Positions 36,848 to 57,935 of a stretch of DNA of 64,000 nucleotides are shown in pieces. A program made the translations under genes and the position numbers. The notes under the pieces are model-generated. The model was given only the letters and a program-made list of their open reading frames with translations, searched no databases and had not been told where the DNA came from. This DNA is from Nematostella vectensis. Lineage: Eukaryota; Cnidaria; Anthozoa; Actiniaria; Edwardsiidae. The stretch covers positions 10,646,203 to 10,710,202 of the forward strand of contig NC_064037.1 in the NCBI RefSeq assembly GCF_932526225.1, read 5' to 3'. Numbering within the stretch: the stretch's first letter is position 1; every line of letters begins with the position of its first letter.

Positions 36848-37024
36848 TTATATTACACTGTTAGCTTTGCGTAGACGAATTCCTTGAAGGTTCTTGCAGT
36901 CCGTCAAAGTTGTTTTGCCTCTGTACGATAAATGAAGCTCGAGTGTCAGCCATTGGCGAGCCCAGTAATAGATTGATACCAAAGCGATACCAATGGAGCC
37001 CAAAATGATAATTATCAGTGCCAT
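36848..37024 (-). CDS. Small open frame with N-terminal membrane segment, weak candidate exon
   Basis: From the ATG at 37024 the minus strand encodes 58 residues. They begin with a hydrophobic run (LIIIILGSIGIALVSIYYW), continue ARQWLTLELHLSYRGKTTL, and end in a basic stretch. The layout resembles a signal-anchor first exon, with a possible donor AACAGT|GTAATA near the end. No downstream partner exon was found and no family is recognised. Confidence 0.2.
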   Translation of the reverse strand: MALIIIILGSIGIALVSIYYWARQWLTLELHLSYRGKTTLTDCKNLQGIRLRKANSVI

Positions 37025-37919
37025 GATGTGTACTCATTTGTACAATCTGTATCAAAACGGAATTTGAGTTTATCGGGTCTGAGAATGGTTGAATTACTCG
37101 ACCTTAAACCCTCACAACCCCATAAGTTATTCTTTGTATCGTATATGGGTGCTTGTACTCAGCTACTTAGCCTTAGATATTTTGTCACGCTACTTTATCA
37201 AAGAGCGTTTATTGTCGAAAGCAGGTTACCGAATGAATCGGCTTTTGTTTACAGTACATGTTTGGACTTTTAATGGAGACTAAAAAAACCATCAACATCC
37301 AACCTAATACAGCTCCCCATTTTTTATACCCGACAACAACAACGAATTTAACAATTTATTGCAGCTCTTTAATGTATTCTAGAGAATATAACATATCTAC
37401 ATGAATGCTAAAAAGTTACCATTGGGGGTTACAAAATCTTATTTTAGTAAAATAACATTATGTGGATCTGTAAATGGGGATGAACTCGGCACAAATCACT
37501 ACATATCCTGCCAAAAAAAGGTCGAAAGTGTTGTACGCGCTAGCTGCAATGACTCTCGTTAAAAACTATAAATAATATATAAACAAAGAGATATTTTCTC
37601 TTCAAATCCAACCTGTTTTTCATAAATTTTCTCTTTTATACATTTTTTTGGTGTTCACTTTATATTACATTTCATCTATTGTACAAGGTAGAAGAATAAA
37701 AATGTTTTTGCTGCTCGCGTAATCAATAAACGGTTGTTACAATCGCGAAAATCGTATTAAATTATAACATCGAGCTTATCTATGTTATAGATTTATTTCA
37801 ATACTTTTTTTTCTTAAATTATTCTTAGCTTTTCCATTGAGCCAAATGGAAGCTGGATTAGAATTAGATTTCTTGTTTCATTGTCGCAATGTAAAGTGGT
37901 GACGCATGTGTATTTCCAG

Positions 37920-38084
37920 TGTCCTAAATGTTTCAGATATACTCTTTATAAACAGTAGTTTCCAAGGAGCCACAAACGTATTCTTGCGCTCCGAAAAAGA
38001 TCTCCGCCACACCCTATCGGAGACAAGAGAAAAGGGATATTTGTCAAAGCCAGCCACTTTTTTCTCGCATGGAGGGTATGTTAG
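37920..38084 (+). CDS. Isolated candidate exon, unknown product
   Basis: An open frame is bounded by TATTTCCAG and GTAAGAG, both good splice signals. It encodes about 54 residues including VLNVSDILFINSSFQG, RSEKDLRHTLSE and FFSHGGYV. The composition looks coding, but there is no family match and no partner exons nearby on the plus strand. Confidence 0.25.
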
Positions 38085-38474
38085 GTAAGAGTTTTTTATA
38101 TTTTTATTTTCGAAACATATTTGAAAACTCCTTAGGAACCACTCCATCCTAAAGGTCTAGCTCAGATTGAAAAGGTGAGACTGAATTACCACCACTCACC
38201 AAGAAAAAATGCATCACGGTAGGGACTTCACCATTCTGCTATTGGTTTTCTGTAACCACTTTCGCGGAATTTCATGTCGCACTATTATTACCAGGTTCAA
38301 TTGATGAAATAAAATATCGAAAAAATATCAACGATATGATAATATCCGTGGTACATTTCAAAGGATGGAAAACTACCCTTTTCATTATTGCGATCAAGCA
38401 TAAATCCCCAAATTATCTATCATATTAGACCAATCCTACATTCCTTACTGCAGGCGCCAGACGTTAATGACTAC

Positions 38475-47741
<9,267 letters not shown>

Positions 47742-47847
47742 AATTCCGAGCCCAAACGCTCTCTTGTCTCTTCTTGGAAGGTTGACGTTGAGAGATCGAG
47801 TATTATAGAATCATTTTTATAATAAATCCATGTTATTAGGCTCATAT

Positions 47848-47868
47848 TTTGGCGGCCATTTTTTCCGG
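47848..47868 (-). promoter_or_regulatory. YY1-like and ETS-like sites upstream of BCAS3
   Basis: On the minus strand CCGGAAAAAATGGCCGCCAA lies about 110 bp before the BCAS3 ATG. It combines an ETS-type CCGGAA with a YY1-type AAAATGGC. Such sites are common at animal housekeeping promoters. It is a motif match only. Confidence 0.35.
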
Positions 47869-47871
47869 ATC

Positions 47872-48308
47872 TCGTTTGACTTTCTGTGTTTTGGCGCACT
47901 GCGTCACGTCAGAAAATTTATTATTGTTTACCGTGCCTCGACCTGGTGACCTGACTCAGGCCCCCTCTCTAAATTGCCACAGCTACCCCAATCTGGGTAA
48001 TGCAATACAAGAAACGCAGGGGCTAAAATGTGTCATCAGGTAAAGTTTCTTTAAAATTGATAATGCAAGCTTAGTTTTTAACATATACTTTTAATTGGCA
48101 AGTATATTTCTGAAGCGTATTTGAATTTTTACTCTGTTATCTTAGGACAACTGGTATATGGACGCAGCGGTCTTAGATTTAGATTAATAATATTTTTTAA
48201 ATAAAAGCAAGAGAGCATAACATGCTCTCTTGATAAAAGTCTATATACCCTCATACGAAGGCAACCAGTAACTAACGCCCGGGGGGGATTCTTCCCATGT
48301 CGAACTGA
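47872..48308. other. Intergenic upstream of BCAS3
   Basis: A short plus-strand frame (to about 48042) ends at AG|GTAAAG but resembles no protein. It could be a divergent non-coding first exon. Nothing else is supported. Confidence 0.3.
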
Positions 48309-48488
48309 TAGGGATGCTCGTCGTAATTTTGGGGGGTCAAAATTGGGCCCCAGGTATTTTAGGGGGTATCCGATAATAAAATAGGCTTTTCTCTTAGAAA
48401 TGATATTGAGGTATTTTGAGGGTAGCAATTTTTGGTGTGCAGGTATTTTTCAGGTTTTTTTTTTCGAATTTCTCGACGAACATCCCTA
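48309..48488. mobile_element. 180-bp MITE with 'TAGGGATG' TIRs
   Basis: The left end TAGGGATGCTCGTCGTAATT (48309) is the inverted counterpart of the right end AATTTCTCGACGAACATCCCTA (last base 48488). The interior carries GGGGGTATCC and AGGTATTTT motifs and no coding sequence. Confidence 0.8.
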
Positions 48489-48635
48489 CATACTTACATA
48501 CTTTTTATTTGGTCCTTATACAGATTGTGTACATGGGATGAGTTCCAAATAAAATTAAGATAGTTTCACATGCGATGAAGAACTACAACGTTAATGTGCT
48601 TCGTAACGCAGTGATTTTGGCAATAAATTTTGCTA

Positions 48636-50000
48636 TTATTTTTTGAAGTTTTGTAGGTGAATTAATGAGGAGGAGGAGAGGTCATTTCCTGACATTCGAT
48701 TAACATTAATGTTGTCTGCCTCCTTAATCCAGTTGTATGCAGTTTTCGAAAGTTTCAGCGTTTCGTTTACATTACATAATTTCAGCCATAATTTTAAAGA
48801 TCGCATTTTTGCCTTTGTTCTCATGGGAAGCCTTCCAAGTTCGCCTCTGCATGCGTTATTACTTGCACCTTTACCAACGCCGAGCAATATTTTACAGAAC
48901 TTTATATGAATTTGTTCTATTGGCTCTTTTTCATTTGTAGCGGTTCCCATACCCCAAACCTCACTCCCATACAGTAGAATGGGGGCTATCAGCGTATCAA
49001 ATAGCTTCATTGTGAGTTTAGGATCAGCTCTAAAGCAGTCTCCTAATTGTTTTCTCAATTTGTAAAGTGCTTTCAGGGCTGTCTTTTTGAGCTCTTGTTT
49101 TGCCAGGGCAAAATTTCCAAATGCCGATAAATGGAGTCCGAGGTATTTGTATGACTTGACATTTTCGAGTCTGACATGATTGATGTAAAACGGGATGTTG
49201 TTTATTGTTTTACCGTTGTTGCTGAAAATGAGAATTTTTGTTTTCTTAATATTAACCTTCAGGTCTGTTTGCTTGCAAAAATATTGGACCTTGTCGAGAT
49301 AGTTTTGGAGTCCTTTTTCCGATTTTGAGAAAATGACAAGATCATCTGCATAAAGCAAACAACTTAGAGGTTTGCCATTGATATTAATATCGTCTATGTT
49401 GCAAGTGTCTAGCTGCTCAGGAAGGTCGTGTGCATATAAATTGAACAGCGTTGGGCTAAGCATACAGCCCTGTTTCACACCTACAAGGCACTTGAATGAA
49501 GGTGTTAATAAATTATTGATTTTCACGGCCGATTTATCATTTGAGTACATCGACGAAACGACTTCATAAAACTTGCCGTTAACTCCAACATTTTTTAGTT
49601 TATCGAGGAGTTTGTGACGCGGAATGCAATCAAACGCCTTTTGAAAATCTATGAAACAAGTAAAAAGTAAATTACGTTTCTTTTTGGGTTTGCTTTTTAC
49701 ATATTTATCTATTATTGATTTTCAAGATAAAAATGCTAGCGATGGTTCCGTGGTTTTTCCGGAAACCTCCTTGTTCTTCCTTAATTATTCCCTCTTGAAT
49801 AAGGAAATCAGATAGTCTTCCATTTAGAATCGATGTGAATAGTTTCCCGAGTGACGAGAGTAGTGTAATGCCCCTGTAGTTTTCTGCTTTTGCTGGGTCC
49901 TCCTTTTTATAAATAGGGACAATTAATCCTACGTTCCATAGGGCGGGATATTTTCCGCTAGTCAGGATTCTGTTGGATAACACTTGAAAGTGCTTTTTTT
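48636..50000 (-). mobile_element. 5'-truncated, frameshifted non-LTR retrotransposon (LINE RT)
   Basis: Minus-strand reverse transcriptase fragments in order: VGLIVPIYKKEDP, ENYRGITLLSSLGKLF and EEQGGFRKNHGT (49983-49705); then, after a frameshift near 49700, FIDFQKAFDCIPRHKLLDKL, GVKQGCMLSPTLFNLY, and LLYADDLVIFSKSEKGLQNY with the YADD catalytic site; and the thumb/C-terminal region to the stop at 48636. No endonuclease domain is present, because the copy starts inside the RT. The clade (CR1/L2/RTE-like) is not resolved. It is a dead copy lying between BCAS3 and the Ig receptor gene. Confidence 0.9.
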
Positions 50001-50264
50001 AAATGCTCCTTTCCTATTGACAGGAATTCATTCAGGATATTATCAATATTATAATCAAGGATATTATCAATCCCTATCACTAAGTCTTTTACCCTGAAGA
50101 ACCCCCCCCCCCTCCCCCCCGGGAACTAACAACTCAAACGGATTACATGTCGTCACACTCTCATTCAATTAGAACGCAAGTAGAAGAAACGACTAACGCG
50201 CGCACTATACCACAGCGTCACAATCGAACACGTCCATCTCGACAAATCAACAACATGGTTTATC

Positions 50265-53200
50265 ATGAAACTCGATTTTTTCCTACTGCCGCACCGCTGT
50301 AATGGCTTACCAGTTTTCCTGCTGGTAATTTCGATATTTATTTCAACGACGAAAGCCCAGGGTAAGAAATTATAAAATTATCCAGATTCCCTCCTCAGGC
50401 CTTACACCAGGCTCTAGACGGACACGCTTCGCAAGAAAATCTTGTGATGTCCACAGAGCCGTAGCGTCGATAGCCAACCTCCTATTCCCCTTCAATTTTT
50501 TTTTGCAGGAAAATGTTGCTAAAAAAGTGGCGGACCGTTCAGATTTGTTGGACATTTATGAAAATTGGCATATTGATAGAGTTTCTAACCTCAGCGCTGG
50601 ACCCATCCGAAGATATATACTTACAGTGTTATAGGGTGGATTTTAGACGCAATCAATGACCAATGCAATATTACTAACAATAATGTAGAAAGATGTATCT
50701 TAATTATTTAAACTTTCTTAATCTTGATTGAGAAAGGGGCTTCGTTCTATTTATTACTAACAAAGATGTCTTTTTCGGTGGATTTTATTGTGGCTCTGAA
50801 ATGGACCCTTTGCTCTCTTTGAGGGGGGTCGGGGGGGGGGGGGGGGTTGCCCCCGCCTTGCCCCTCTCTAGGTACGGGCCTGTAACAACAAACTACGACG
50901 TAATCAATCCAATTTGAGCATGATTTTCTAATGTGATAATTGTTGTGTATCAAGATGATTATTTCTGTTTTTGTTTTAACTTTTTTATCGCATTAGTCTC
51001 CAGACAGGTCCGTGAGAGCGAGCAAGGATCATCCATAATTCTGAACTGCAACGATGTATCTTTGCAAAACACGAGTGTATCCTTGCTTCACAAGACCCCG
51101 GAGGGAGTCCAATACGAAGTTTTACCGGACAAAACTAGAATCGCCAAGATAGGAGGGGTGTTCCACATACTTGACCTCAGCCCTCTTGACAGCGGAACTT
51201 ATTCCTGTAAGGGGCTTGACGAAAAGGGTGTACAAAAAACCATCGAGATCGCTGAACTTGTGGTTAAACGTAAGTTATCTTTTTCATAAGCAGCCGTTAC
51301 TCCCCCATCCCTATTCATTATTTACAACATCACCATCATCTTTTCTTCTTCCTCTTCTTTTTCATTTTTATCTTCATATCTTTGTTACCTTCGCCATTAT
51401 CTTGTTTATCATTGTCTTGTCTTTTTTTTCTTCTTCTCTTTTATCGTCATCCTATTCTTGTTTTTCAACTTTACCATCATCATCTTCTGTTTTTTTTCTT
51501 TTTCAGTCTTCATTTTCTTCTTTTCTTTTATCATCATCATTTTCTTGCTGTTCAAGTTCTCCTGCGTTTTCTTCTTTACTTACGCTGCTATCATCATCCA
51601 TTAGCTGCACCAAGCAGAATCCTATAATTAGCTTCGAATGATTTGCTTTTTTTCAGTACATAAGGAATGTGTAATTCAAATCCTAGTTGTCCTATTTATT
51701 TCTACTGCTTAGGACACGCTGCGGATAAGATTCCGCCCGGAAGTAAACCATATATTAAATTCAAGACACCGCCTTTGATAACGATACCAATTCAGAGCCC
51801 AAACCTTACAGTCATAGGCATTGAAGTCAAGGTAAGGGAAATATGTTGTCATTTTAAAGGGTAGATGTCAGCATAAGAGTTAAGGCTTTCCGTCCGATGC
51901 CCCCTCCCCCTAAAGGGTATACCTTATAATAAAAATGATATGAGACCCCCATTAATGTGTATCTGTGTTTTAATGGTGATTTTCTAGTATCCAAAAATTC
52001 TTAAACTCCCCTCCAACTACACCTAGAAGTTTCTTTAACGTAATCAGAGATCATTTCGACTCTGTTTCTTTATCGAAGGGTTTACGACCTGTGCAGGTTC
52101 GCTGGCTGAAAGGAGACATGGAAGTTGACGGTCAACAGAGGAGATTTTACATCAATGAAGCCATGGACCTTGTCTTGAGCCCACCTTACTCACTGTCGGA
52201 CAGCGGAAGCTACGAAGTAATGGCGTGTAACCTGGTGGCGTGTACGATGAGGGGAATACAAGTCTACATACAAAGTACACAATATGGGAACTTGAACTAA
52301 GAACTCTATGAACGATGGGAGGTGACCGGAAGTTCATAACGCATTTGTGAAATCTTGCTCCTACTTTATCAAGAGGGTGGGGCACGGGGGCAAGTGCCCC
52401 CGCCCAATATTTTCAAACATTATAGGAAAATGACCTGTAAGGGCGTGGCTGTGCCCCCAATATTTTTCTTAATGTATCTGTATCGTCCCCCCCCCCCCCC
52501 CCCCCCCACACACACACAATATTTCGAGGCCTGCTACGGCTCTGTTTCTGCGATTTTCAAATTGAACTCCAGTCAATAATTTGCAACAGTTAAATCGCTT
52601 TTTTCGAAAAACAGCGGACGTCAGAAGGCTATCTAGCTGTAAATATCGCAGGCTTGCAGAAAAACCCTGTTTCGGTTGCGTAGAAAATATATTCTTCCGG
52701 TTTCCGTCGTTCGCCCACAAACATCTTTACACAAAAACACTAATCAAATTTCCTAAAATCTACTATTTTTATCACGGGGAAGTACATCCATTTGTGTGAG
52801 TCATATTATGTGTGATGTGATATGTGTGTGTGTGATGGCATATTACTTAGCCATCTTTTTGGGACAAAATAATAATTTATTAACTTAGTTTCTTTTCACA
52901 GAATCAAAAGAAAAGCGAAAGCCAAAGGGTAAGAATTGGCTGTCTTTACCACTCTGTGTTTGAAGTCACAATCTAAGTTATGTGTGCAATGCTCGCCTTG
53001 AACATACTGGATTATTTACGCAATTTTCGTCATGTTTACACTAGGCGATGTGCGCAGTTTTCGTCATGTTCACACTAGGTGATGTGCGCAGTGCTCGTCA
53101 TGTACACACTAGGTGGTGTGCGCAGTGCTCGTCATGTACACACTAGGTGATGTGCGCAGTGCTCTTCATGTACACACTAGGTGATGTGTGCAGTGTTCGT

Positions 53201-56200
53201 CATGTACACACTAGGTGATGTGCGCAGTGTTCGTCATGTTCACACTAGGTGATGTGCACAGTGCTCATCATGTACACACTAGGTGATGCGCGCAGTGCTC
53301 TTCATGTTTACGCTAGGTGATGTGCGCAGTGTTCGTCATGTACACACTAGGTGATGTGCGCAGTGTTCGTCATGTACATACTAGGTGATGTGCGCAGTGC
53401 TCGTCATGTACACACTAGGTGTTGTGCCGCAGTGTTCGTCATGTACACACTAGGTGATGTGCGCAGTGCTCTTCATGTTTACACTAGGTGATGTGCGCAG
53501 TGTTCGTCATGTACACACTAGGTGATGCGCGCAGTGTTCGTCATGTTCACACTAGGTGATGCGCGCCGTGCTCGTCATGTACACACTAGATGGTGTGCGC
53601 AGTGCTCGTCATGTACACACTAGGTGTTGTGCCGCAGTGTTCATCATGTTTACACTAGGTGATGTGCACAGTGCTCGTCATGTACACACTAGGTGTTGTG
53701 CGCAGTGTTCGTCATATACACACTAGGTGATGTGCACAGTGCTCGTAATGTACACACCAGGTGATGTGCACAGTGCTCTTCATGTACACACTAGGTGATG
53801 TGTGAAATGTTCGTCATGTTCACACTAAGTGATGTGCACAGTGCTCATCATGTACACACTAGGTGATGTGCACAGTGCTCATCATGTACACACTAGGTGA
53901 TGCGCGCAGTGCTCTTCATGTTTACACTAGGTGATGTGCGCAGTGTTCGTCATGTACACACTAGGTGATGTGCACAGTGCTCGTCATGTACACACCAGGT
54001 GATGTGCACAGTGCACGTCATGTACACACAAGCTGATGTGCGCAGTGCTCGTCATGTACAAACCAGGTGATGTGCACAGTGCTTGTCATTTACACACAAG
54101 CTGATGTGCACAGTGCTCGTCATGTACACACTAGGTGATGCGCACAGTGCTCGTCATGTACACACTAGGTGATGTGCGCAGTGCTCGTTATGTACACGCC
54201 AGGTGATGTGCACAGTGCTCGTCATGTACACACAAGCTGATGTGCGCAGTGTTCGTCATGTACACACTAGGTGATGTGCGCAGTACTCGTCATGTTCACA
54301 CTAGGTGATGTGCGCAATGCAGGACATGTACACGATAGGTGTTGTGTTGTGTAACACTAGGTGATGTGCGATTATTTTCTTTTATACACACAGTCATGTA
54401 TACAAAAGGTTATGTACGCAGTGCGCACATAATAGGTGCGATGCGCGGATTGCTTTTTATTCACAGGTGTTCCCTATGCAATCTAACTGCTCGCTCTAGG
54501 CGTTGTTAGGTGCATTTCATTTCTCGATATTGACGAGTTCGTGTTCTTGACAGAGTCTATCTTTGCGGGAACATGGGTGACCCGTGAGAATCTTCTTTTC
54601 GCCCTCGGTGCTGCTACTCTGACTGGTATTGCAATTCCTGCCGGAGTCATCCTCGTGACTAAATGGAAGCGAGAGAAGTAATAAATAGAATTCATTAATT
54701 ACTCGGGCTACCTGTGGTAGCACGAGTCTAGGTTTATCTTTTCTATAGGTGAATCTATCCATGTCGAAAACGTGTAAGCCTGCGATGCTCAGAGGTCTGC
54801 GGTATACTCTGCCTGAAAGCTAGGCGGCAGGTAGAAAATGCAGACTACATTCTTCGGTGATTCCTTTTGTAACCCGAGTAAACGCTGGTGCAGCGTCTAG
54901 TTACTCATAAAAATACTCTACCATGCTAATCAATTTATTTATTTATTTTTTGTTAGGCTTGCAAGAAGACTTGAGAGAGAATCTAAAAAGGTTGCAAAGC
55001 AGATGGGAAGAGGGTAATTACTAATATTACTAATTGATGTCCAAGAAAGCTCGTGTGCTTTGCCGCTTTTGCGACAAATAATGGAAAACTCGATAGTTCC
55101 CAGGACACCTACAAGAGACGCCCATTCGGAGGGGGCTCGTAGTACTTTCACGCGCATAAAAAACGCAGTGTCTACCGGCTTCCGGTAAAGGAGGAAAAAA
55201 ATCTAGCTGCACGGCTGTCTCCCATTTTCTCGATTTTTAGACTAAATAACGAGTTTCTGGCTTTAAAACACTTTCGCGACTATTTAGAACAGGCAAGCGA
55301 TGATTTTTAGCATGAAAAGCTATGAAACAAGCGGCCCGCAAATGCTTGGCACGGTATGAACGAAGCGTGGAGTTCGACACAGTCGTTTTCGCCACATTAC
55401 AGCCGTGCACGGAGAGAGAAAAACTAGATGCACGGCCCTTTTTTTCTTCTCGCCATTTTAAGCCAAAATGGAAAGTTCTGACTTTAAAAACCTCCAGCTG
55501 TTATTTAGAACCGTCAAGCGATGGCTTTGAGCTTGAAAAAAATTGCTAAAGGCGACATGCGAATGCTCTGCACATAAGTAGTGAACGAAGCCTGGAATTC
55601 GACACTTAGCCGTTTTCGCCATCGATCGCCAAGACTTTATTTAACACCTTCAATTTTACGAATAATTAGTACCCAGCCATTTACCATTTGCACTGACAAC
55701 ATTTTTTGAAGTAGGTGTATTTCAAACACCAGAAATACATTGAAATAAATTTATATTAATTATATTAATAAATTTACACAGAAATACATTTATTGCTGTG
55801 TTTATATTTTACTGATCCTTTAGAAACGATTCTTCACAATTTAGATGTTCAATATTTTGATTTTAGATTGAGTTTTTCCAAGCGAACCGGATATTTACGT
55901 GACAGCCGTGCATCTAGCGTTTCCAAAGGCTTATGGAGCTCTTGCACGGCCTCTTTTGGCTTGGCGTGATTTTTTATTAAAAGAGTGGTTTCTTGGCTTT
56001 TAATGATGGCTATCGTCCAGAAATTGGTGGATAAAGCAGTATCCATAGCCAAAGATTAGCGCCAGAAAATATTTTATCTTAGTTCTTACCTGTGTGGCTT
56101 GAGCATTTGCTGGCCGCTTGTTTCATAGCTTTTTATGCTAAAAATCATCGCTTGCCTGTTCTAAATAATCGCGGAAGTGTTTTAAAGCCAGAAACTTGTT

Positions 56201-57935
56201 ATTTAGGCTAAAAATCGAGAAAACTGGAGACAGCCGTGCAGCTAGATTTTTTTCCTCCTTTACCGGAAGCCGTGCAAGTAGACACTGCGCATAAAAAAAC
56301 TTCTGAGAATACTTCGAAGGCAATTGCTTATGTAAATAATTATATATTTTTTTGTCTAATCTTTAGTGATCTTACTTTGCTAGGGGGAAACTAGCCTTAT
56401 GCAAACTATAAAAAGCAGTCCATTATTGCGTATGTTGATCAAGTAACAGACCTACTAGACTTTTAGTAAAATTCGTTGTCTAACTCACAGCGCTCGAGAT
56501 CCGTAAACTTCACAATTCGTTCCCAGGTAGGGACCTGTTCCCGTCCCTGTTATTTTGGTCGGCGATCCGCCAAAAACTTATTCACCCTCCCAGTTGGCTC
56601 GCTTGATAACTGGAAGCTTTATTGTATCGAACTGTATGTTTATGATGAGGCTGGATTAGTTTAGAAAGCATCTTTCTAAAAATATGCAACTTCAGTCCGT
56701 ATAATGTCCCTCCTCTTTGGGCCCGTTCTTTTTAAAACTTGGAAACCTACTGGTAGGGGGGGGGGGGGGGGATGTACCCCTTTCCCGATCACCCCGTCAA
56801 AGAAACGGCGAGACAAGCGTGTCTGTTATATGGAGTTTCCATACTGTAGTTTTATCTGATTTGAGAACGGAGAGACACAAATGTGCCCGTTATATAAAGG
56901 TCTTTGTTGTAGGAACGGCGAGACGGTGAGTCAGCTTTGGGGCTGGAAAAACGCACAGGAAGAGGAGAATCATTCAAATTCACACCAGCTGGACTACGAT
57001 GATATAGAAGCTGTAAAGAGTAAAAAAGTGGCAAAGAAAGCGAGAAAAAAGAGCCATAAACAAGGTAACGTAACGTGTCTCAGTGTCATTGTCGACTTTT
57101 TTGGTGCTTTAGTGTACGAAGAAGCCAATGACGCAGGTTTCCATGAAGGATTTGACAGCATTTGTGCTTTTCAGAGCTTTGAATATATAGGATGTTCCTA
57201 TACACAAGGGCGTCTTCGCTCCCCCCTCCCCCTTGCACATATTAGAATTGTAATTCATCCTGACACATGCAATACTCTCTTATAGTTTTGTTACACTTCG
57301 CTCAGACATTTCACGGCTAGAAATGCAATACTTGGGAGGCCTGTGGTTTTGCACCAGACTCAAACGGGCATGTTTCCAGATTTTGGCGGGAATGCTGTGT
57401 TCTGTTGTTTTAAACATCAATGCTGTGTTCTGTTGTTTTAAACAACAACAACAAGTAATACTTGGTTTTGGCGTGAAGAAGAAACGCTCACCCCCGTTTG
57501 AGGGTCTCTGGTGTAATGCCACAGGCCTCCCAAGTACTACAATTTTAGCCGTCGAAAAAAAATATTCTCTACCAGATTGCCTTGGCCATATCTTACAAAG
57601 CCTCAGTGAAAGAGCTTTTGCGCTGGTCATAGTAATGTTTTCAGAGGGAGGATGTTGTTTCATTAGCTACCAATAGTCATAATGATGACGATGACGATGA
57701 TGATGCTGATTATGAATATGATAATTCCATTTAAGAAGAGTCCATACCAGGGAGACTAAGCGTGGAAAACATCTACGAGGATCTACCGTTGGATTATCAA
57801 GTTTCGTCAGTACAACCAATTTATGAGGCTTCACCAACAACACCACCTCCACCCCCACCACCAGTACCACCGCCAACCGCGCCGCCACCAGTACCACCGC
57901 CAACCGCGCCGCCACCAGTACCACCGCCAATGTAA
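50265..57935 (+). CDS. Two-Ig-domain single-pass receptor with Tyr- and Pro-rich tail (9 exons)
   Basis: Exons: 50265-50361, 50997-51269, 51713-51831, 52097-52274, 52902-52928, 54554-54677, 54957-55013, 56913-57064, 57739-57935. All are GT-AG in phase, giving 407 residues. In order: signal peptide (1-32, hydrophobic GLPVFLLVISIFIS, ending TTKAQ); Ig domain 1 (about 33-123; Cys in SSIILNC and DSGTYSC); Ig domain 2 (about 124-222; VRWLKG Trp and SDSGSYEVMAC, but the first-strand Cys is missing around LTVIGIEVK); a Lys-rich stalk from a 27-nt exon (KSKEKRKPK); a membrane helix (about 243-265, LLFALGAATLTGIAIPAGVI); a basic juxtamembrane stretch (KWKREKLARRLERESKK); then an acidic-to-basic region, tyrosine motifs (NIYEDL, LDYQVS, PIYEAS), and a tail of PPPVPPPTA repeats. 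I infer a cell-surface recognition or adhesion receptor that signals through SH2, SH3, WW or EVH1 proteins. No named orthologue is recognised. Confidence 0.85.
50815..50886. repeat. Single end of the 'GGCCCGTACC' TIR family
   Basis: A G-rich run followed by GCCCCTCTCTAGGTACGGGCCTGTA matches the right end of the element at 58276-58828. The other end is not seen, so this is a remnant, in intron 1 of the Ig receptor gene. Confidence 0.5.
51290..51640. repeat. TC/ATC-rich low-complexity tract
   Basis: About 350 bp of pyrimidine-rich sequence on the plus strand, with TTCTTC, TTTTTC and CATCATC runs, in intron 2 of the Ig receptor gene. The Ser/Leu/Phe-rich open frames through it are artefacts. 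Confidence 0.85.
52374..52545 (+). repeat. Dispersed 'GGGGCAC / CAATATTTTC' element, copy C
   Basis: The cleanest copy: GGTGGGGCACGGGGGCAAGT, GCCCCCGCCCAATATTTTCA, GAAAATGACCTGTAAGGGCG, TGGCTGTGCCCCCAATATTT, TTCTTAATGTATCTGTATCG, poly-C, then ATATTTCGAGGCCTGCTACG. About 170 bp, in intron 4 of the Ig receptor gene. Confidence 0.85.
53020..54320. repeat. 34-bp minisatellite in an Ig receptor intron
   Basis: Nearly 40 copies of a 34-bp unit, CGTCATGTACACACTAGGTG + ATGTGCGCAGTGCT. Variants are TTCATGTTTACAC, GTGCACAGTGCTC and CACAAGCTGATG. The array lies between exons 52902-52928 and 54554-54677, and a few decayed units extend to about 54450. Confidence 0.95.
55150..56310. mobile_element. 1.1-kb foldback element with ~170-bp inverted arms
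   Basis: The left arm (about 55155-55335) contains CCGGCTTCCGGTAAAGGAGG, TCTAGCTGCACGGCTGTCTC and AGAACAGGCAAGCGATGATT. The right arm (about 56120-56300) is its inverted copy. The interior holds a second, tandem-like copy of the left-arm region (55335-55620; GAACGAAGC and TCGACACAG/TTAG blocks repeated). No transposase is seen. It lies in intron 7 of the Ig receptor gene. Confidence 0.85.
57311..57555. mobile_element. 245-bp MITE in the last Ig receptor intron
   Basis: The ends are inverted over about 55 bp: CGGCTAGAAATGCAATACTT then GGGAGGCCTGTGG and CACCAGACTC on the left, and the complement at 57490-57553. The centre has a duplicated TGCTGTGTTCTGTTGTTTTA. Non-coding. Confidence 0.85.

Larger units (their letters stand above)
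34039..37919. other. Repeat-rich intergenic region
   Basis: It contains a ~115-bp two-copy tandem repeat (about 34345-34510, sharing AATACAAATCAGCC), a TIR element (35898-36162), a 71-bp tandem duplication (36630-36755) and a weak candidate exon at 36848-37024. No convincing complete gene is seen. Confidence 0.5.

Noticed and set aside
51171-51641. 156-codon Ser/Leu/Phe-rich frame downstream of the Ig exon
   Set aside because: It runs through the intronic pyrimidine-rich tract. The true splice donor is at 51270.
54461-54553. Alternative Ig receptor exon starting at the TTCACAG before GTGTTCCC (54470)
   Set aside because: In the required phase it hits a stop after six codons. The acceptor at 54553 keeps the frame into the membrane helix.
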